Shown: one piece after another, positions 5,896-8,174 of the stretch
Numbering within the stretch: position 1 is the stretch's first letter
Layout: the number at the start of each line of letters is the position of its first letter
Translations under genes and position numbers: made by a program
Notes under the pieces: generated by a model
The model's input: only the letters and a program-made list of their open reading frames with translations
What the model was told of the DNA's origin: nothing
Databases searched by the model: none
DNA from: an uncultured Anaerolineaceae bacterium
GTDB lineage: Bacteria > Chloroflexota > Anaerolineae > Anaerolineales > Anaerolineaceae
Length of the DNA: 8,174 nucleotides
Assembly (NCBI GenBank): GCA_937907495.1
Contig: CALESS010000373.1
Location: 1-8,174, forward strand
Direction: 5' to 3'

Positions 5896-6462
5896 ATGAC
5901 CATTCGCCAGGCGATCCTCGGATTGCTTTTTCAGCAGCCTCAAACCGGTTATGACTTGAAGAAAACTATTTCCTCATCCAGCATCCTTCATTGGTCGGGC
6001 AACAATAACCAGATTTACACAACCCTCATCCAGCTCAAATCAGAGGGCTGTGTTGAATCCGACATTTCGGAGCCGGGAGGTTACCCCGCCCGTAAAGTGT
6101 ACCGCCTCACATCCAGTGGCAAAGCAGAATTGTTGAATTGGCTTTCCACCCCTCCCGCCCTGCCAGAGATGAAGAACCATTTCCTCATCCAGTTCCTTTT
6201 TGCAGATACCCTGCCCGCCGGGAAACTGGCTGAAATCCTGGATGCTTATGCCGAAGAGCTATCCCAGGCAATCGCCTTCGAACAAGAGCAAAGTCGGCGA
6301 AGCCTCAGCGAGACCAATCTCACCCCTGGCCAGCGAGCCTTGCAGCAATTGGCGGCACAGAACCTGGCCGACCACTATACCTGTGAATTGAACTGGGTGG
6401 CGAAGGTCCGCAAGGGATTGAACGCTTCCCCACTCACCACCCTGCTGAAGGAGGAGGAATAA
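5896..6462 (+). CDS. PadR-family transcriptional regulator
   Basis: A 188-residue protein. Residues 1-75 carry the PadR winged helix: MTIRQAILGLLFQQPQTGYD, then LHWSGNNNQIYTTLIQLKSE (recognition helix region), and a wing with GYPARKVYRLTSSGKAEL. Residues 90-180 are helical and match the C-terminal dimerisation domain of the virulence-activator/PadR subfamily, including EQEQSRR and a final WVAKVRKGL. These proteins are dimeric repressors that respond to phenolics, antibiotics or other small molecules; the ligand cannot be read from the sequence. It is followed after 2 bp by the DUF4180 gene and is divergent from the DUF1801/transglutaminase-like pair, so it may control both units and itself. 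Confidence 0.9.
   Translation: MTIRQAILGLLFQQPQTGYDLKKTISSSSILHWSGNNNQIYTTLIQLKSEGCVESDISEPGGYPARKVYRLTSSGKAELLNWLSTPPALPEMKNHFLIQFLFADTLPAGKLAEILDAYAEELSQAIAFEQEQSRRSLSETNLTPGQRALQQLAAQNLADHYTCELNWVAKVRKGLNASPLTTLLKEEE
6448..6457 (+). promoter_or_regulatory. Ribosome binding site inside padR supporting a TTG start
   Basis: AAGGAGGAGG, which encodes the last residues of PadR, ends 7 nt before TTG 6465. The next in-frame ATG is 46 codons further on, inside the conserved domain, so the TTG is the credible start of the DUF4180 gene. Confidence 0.75.
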
Positions 6463-6464
6463 CC

Positions 6465-6842
6465 TTGAACCATCAACTGATCGCGCACCCTGCCTGGCCT
6501 TACATCCAATGCCTTCCGGGTTGGTTATTGAAAAGTGAACAGGCTGCCGTGGATTTGATTGGCCTTTGTGGAGGTTATGAGACCGAAAGCATCCTCATCG
6601 GTATGGAGAACCTCCCCGAGGAATTTTTTGATCTGCGCAGCGGGCTGGCGGGAGCCATCCTGGGACGGTTCTCAGTATACCGGGTGCGGGCTGCCTTTGT
6701 GGTTCCCGCCGAGAGACTGTCCTCCGGTCGTTTTGGCGAGATGGTACTGGAACTGAACCGGGGAAACGAGATTCATTTCAGCGCGGATCACGGAACCGCC
6801 GTCCAGTGGATCACCCTGGATGGCGATCACAAGCGCAGTTGA
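6465..6842 (+). CDS. DUF4180 domain protein, TTG start
   Basis: A 125-residue protein that is almost entirely one DUF4180 domain. Recognisable features are AVDLIGLCGGYETESILIGMENLPEEFFDLRSGLAGAIL, the central SVYRVRAAFVVP strand region, then RFGEMVLELNRGNEIHFSAD and AVQWI near the end. The quoted order (a helix, then ENLPEEFFDLRSGLAG, then FGEMVLELNRGN) is what I recall of the family, whose function is unknown. It begins 2 bp after padR with a ribosome binding site embedded in the padR 3' end, so it should be translated from the same mRNA and may modulate PadR or act in the same response. No signal peptide or membrane helix. Confidence 0.8.
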   Translation: MNHQLIAHPAWPYIQCLPGWLLKSEQAAVDLIGLCGGYETESILIGMENLPEEFFDLRSGLAGAILGRFSVYRVRAAFVVPAERLSSGRFGEMVLELNRGNEIHFSADHGTAVQWITLDGDHKRS

Positions 6843-6880
6843 GCTGGGAAATCATGGCCGGGTAAAGCATCATTTCTCGC

Positions 6881-6896
6881 ATTCAACTTTTTGAAT
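6881..6896 (+). promoter_or_regulatory. Inverted repeat and possible promoter ahead of the mutarotase-like gene
   Basis: ATTCAA-CTTT-TTGAAT is a perfect 6-bp inverted repeat in the 117-bp gap between the DUF4180 and mutarotase-like genes. It is followed by TAAAAT (6903-6908) and TATACA (6908-6913), either of which could be a -10 box, but -35 spacing is poor (15 or 20 bp from TTCAAC). No T-run follows, so it is more likely an operator than a terminator. Confidence 0.35.
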
Positions 6897-6959
6897 CTCC
6901 GGTAAAATATACAGGCTGAGCATCCCGCTCGCATTCTTCTGCCAGGAAAGGCAACTCGG

Positions 6960-7838
6960 ATGGACTATTACGGCCTCCCCACTGGAAGTGTTGAAAATGA
7001 TTTTCTGCGCCTTGAATACCTGACCCGGGGAGGCTTGCGCCTGGTGCGGCTATCCGCCTTCGGCAGCCCCAACCTGTTTGCTGAGCTTCCCGATATCGGC
7101 TGGCAAACGCCGCATGGGTTTTACCGCATCCTGGGCGGGCATCGCTTTTGGGTGGCCCCGGAGACCGAAGAGATCACTTATCTAACGGAACCTGCCGAAA
7201 TAACGGCGGAAGAATTGCCCGGCGGCATCCGCCTGCGCCAGCCGGTTGACCACCGCTGCGGTCTGCGGAAAACGATTGAAATCCATATCCAGCCGAACCA
7301 GGCCAGCTTCACACTGCGGCACCACTTGCACAATGAAGGTCCGCGCACCTTGCAGGTGGCGGCGTGGGGAATTACGCAATTCTCCCTGGGGGGGATGGCA
7401 GCCTTTCCGCAACCGGCCAACCGGGTGGATGCGGGCGGCTTCCTGCCGAACCGCAGCCTGGTTCTGTGGCCTTATACCCGCCTCGACGATCGGCGTTTAC
7501 ACTGGATGGAAAAATACTTGATGATCCGGGCAGAGATTGTCCAATCAGCCTGCAAGGTCGGCTACAACCACCCTTCCGGCTGGGGTGTTTACTGGAATCA
7601 CGGCGTGCTGGTGCGAAAATCGGTCACCATCCAGATGGAAGCGACCTACCCGGACTTCAACTCCCCGATGGAGATGTATATTGACCACCGCTTTTTTGAG
7701 CTGGAGAGCCTCAGCCCGCTGGTGCACCTGGCGCCAAGCGAGCAAATCTGGCACGAGGAACACTTTGACCTGTTTGCCGCGCCAGGCTTGCAGGACGAGC
7801 AGGATCTTGCAGATTTTCTGGATCATCTTCCCGAATAA
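6960..7838 (+). CDS. Galactose-mutarotase-like protein, DUF4380 type
   Basis: A 292-residue, probably cytoplasmic, beta-rich protein without signal peptide. It shows the pattern of DUF4380 and other galactose-mutarotase-like proteins: an N-terminal strand pair with NDFLRLEYLTRGGLRLVRL, the hallmark GGHRFWVAPE at 59-68, a mid-domain HHLHNEG at 121-127, an AAWGITQF strand near 134-141, and the C-terminal FELESLSPLVHLAPSE followed by HEEHFDLF, where the last Glu/His residues line the sugar pocket in relatives. Aldose-1-epimerase-fold proteins bind or epimerise sugars, but the catalytic residues of true GalM cannot be confirmed, so the substrate is unknown. ATG 6960 is preceded by AGGAAAGG 8 nt upstream. 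It appears to be transcribed alone. Confidence 0.75.
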   Translation: MDYYGLPTGSVENDFLRLEYLTRGGLRLVRLSAFGSPNLFAELPDIGWQTPHGFYRILGGHRFWVAPETEEITYLTEPAEITAEELPGGIRLRQPVDHRCGLRKTIEIHIQPNQASFTLRHHLHNEGPRTLQVAAWGITQFSLGGMAAFPQPANRVDAGGFLPNRSLVLWPYTRLDDRRLHWMEKYLMIRAEIVQSACKVGYNHPSGWGVYWNHGVLVRKSVTIQMEATYPDFNSPMEMYIDHRFFELESLSPLVHLAPSEQIWHEEHFDLFAAPGLQDEQDLADFLDHLPE

Positions 7839-8014
7839 CCACCTGCCCGAATAAGGTTCGCCCAGGGACTTTTTTAATATTAGCTTGACGCGGATCTGTT
7901 TGGATACCATTTTCAGGAAAAAGTGGCGTAATCGCTGGACAGGGTCAGAATCCAGATTATCTGCGGAATCCACCCATCCTTTGTACGCACCAGGCCCATA
8001 AAGCTGGGACTCTT

Positions 8015-8050
8015 ACCCACCTTGCGTAAGGGCGACCCGGTGGGTCGCCC
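8015..8050 (+). promoter_or_regulatory. Two overlapping, mutually exclusive hairpins
   Basis: Hairpin A pairs GGGCGACCC (8030-8038) with GGGTCGCCC (8042-8050), a perfect 9-bp GC-rich stem with a 3-nt loop. Hairpin B pairs ACCCACC (8015-8021) with GGTGGGT (8039-8045), a perfect 7-bp stem. They share 8042-8045, so only one can form at a time. No T-run follows hairpin A, so it is not a standard terminator; it may be a 3'-end stabiliser for the upstream mRNA or part of a structured leader. Which strand is transcribed is unknown. Confidence 0.55.
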
Positions 8051-8100
8051 GCTCAGCCCCACCTGCCGGCCAACCACCAGCGCAAATCGTTATTTTGCCA

Positions 8101-8106
8101 TATAAT
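8101..8106 (+). promoter_or_regulatory. Candidate -10 box of the last gene
   Basis: A perfect TATAAT 32 bp before the next start codon, which would give a leader of roughly 25 nt. No convincing -35 element stands 16-18 bp upstream, so it would need an activator or be weak. Confidence 0.4.
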
Positions 8107-8138
8107 CATCTGAAAGAAACCCATGCAGGAGGAGCCAG

Positions 8139-8174
8139 ATGGATGATTCCATGCTCAAAATCCGGAATGTGCTG
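8139..8174 (+). CDS. N-terminal start of a rightward gene (partial, unidentified)
   Basis: ATG 8139 opens a frame MDDSMLKIRNVL to the window edge. AGGAGGAG (8127-8134) stands 4 nt upstream, with the AGGAGG core 6 nt away, a very good ribosome binding site, and TATAAT lies further upstream. A second ATG at 8143 in another frame also has suitable spacing and cannot be excluded. Twelve residues are too few to name a family. Confidence 0.55.
   Translation, partial: MDDSMLKIRNVL

Larger units (their letters stand above)
7839..8138. other. 300-bp intergenic region without a supported gene
   Basis: Between the mutarotase-like gene and the last gene. It starts with a second copy of CCCGAATAA (7846-7854), which also forms the 3' end of the preceding gene (7830-7838). 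A TTTTTT run (7870-7875) has no clear stem before it. There is a small palindrome CAGATTATCTG (7953-7963), the overlapping hairpins at 8015-8050, and the TATAAT box at 8101-8106. A 54-codon GTG-started frame on the minus strand (8077-7913) lacks a ribosome binding site and is not called. Confidence 0.6.

Noticed and set aside
7830..7854. Direct repeat CCCGAATAA duplicated around the mutarotase-like stop codon
   Set aside because: Nine bases with a 16-bp period fit a small slippage duplication and carry no other signature of an attachment site or element.
7870..7875. T-run after the mutarotase-like gene as a rho-independent terminator
   Set aside because: No stable stem could be found directly upstream of the run, so it was not called as a terminator.
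7913..8077. 54-codon GTG-started frame on the minus strand
   Set aside because: It has no ribosome binding site, no recognised domain, and runs through both hairpins; its open length is within chance for GC-rich DNA.

Overview
This window looks like part of a chromosome from the Chloroflexota, most likely class Anaerolineae. That is inferred from three things: TadE/TadG-like membrane-anchored proteins, a very long Thr/Pro-rich stalk of the kind common in secreted proteins of that group, and moderately GC-rich genes. No RNA gene, CRISPR array, insertion sequence, integrase or attachment site could be supported.

Left half (about 130-4700, rightward): a three-gene Tad-like operon. Gene 1 is a TadE-like pseudopilin. 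Gene 2, overlapping it by 62 bp, is a TadG-like protein with a von Willebrand A (vWA) domain carrying a MIDAS metal site and three DxDxDG calcium-type loops. Gene 3 is a second TadE-like protein whose last ~265 residues are a Thr-rich, mucin-like stalk. All three share one N-terminal hydrophobic helix followed by a large presumably extracytoplasmic part, so they probably act together at the cell surface (adhesion or an envelope filament). The assembly ATPase, platform proteins, prepilin peptidase and major Flp pilin are not in the window. A strong hairpin plus T-run ends the operon.

Middle (4714-6842): two divergent units around an AT-rich promoter region. Leftward are a small DUF1801/YdhG-like protein and, directly abutting it, a protein with a transglutaminase-like Cys/His/Asn pattern. 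Rightward are a PadR-family repressor and a DUF4180 protein with a TTG start, separated by 2 bp and probably co-transcribed. The padR promoter is well formed and has a palindrome in its spacer, which suggests autoregulation.

Right end (6843-8174): a stand-alone gene for a galactose-mutarotase-like (DUF4380-type) protein. It is followed by 300 bp without a convincing gene that holds two mutually exclusive hairpins, then a TATAAT box and a strong ribosome binding site leading into a gene that runs off the window. At the left edge, bases 1-60 may hold the beginning of a leftward gene.
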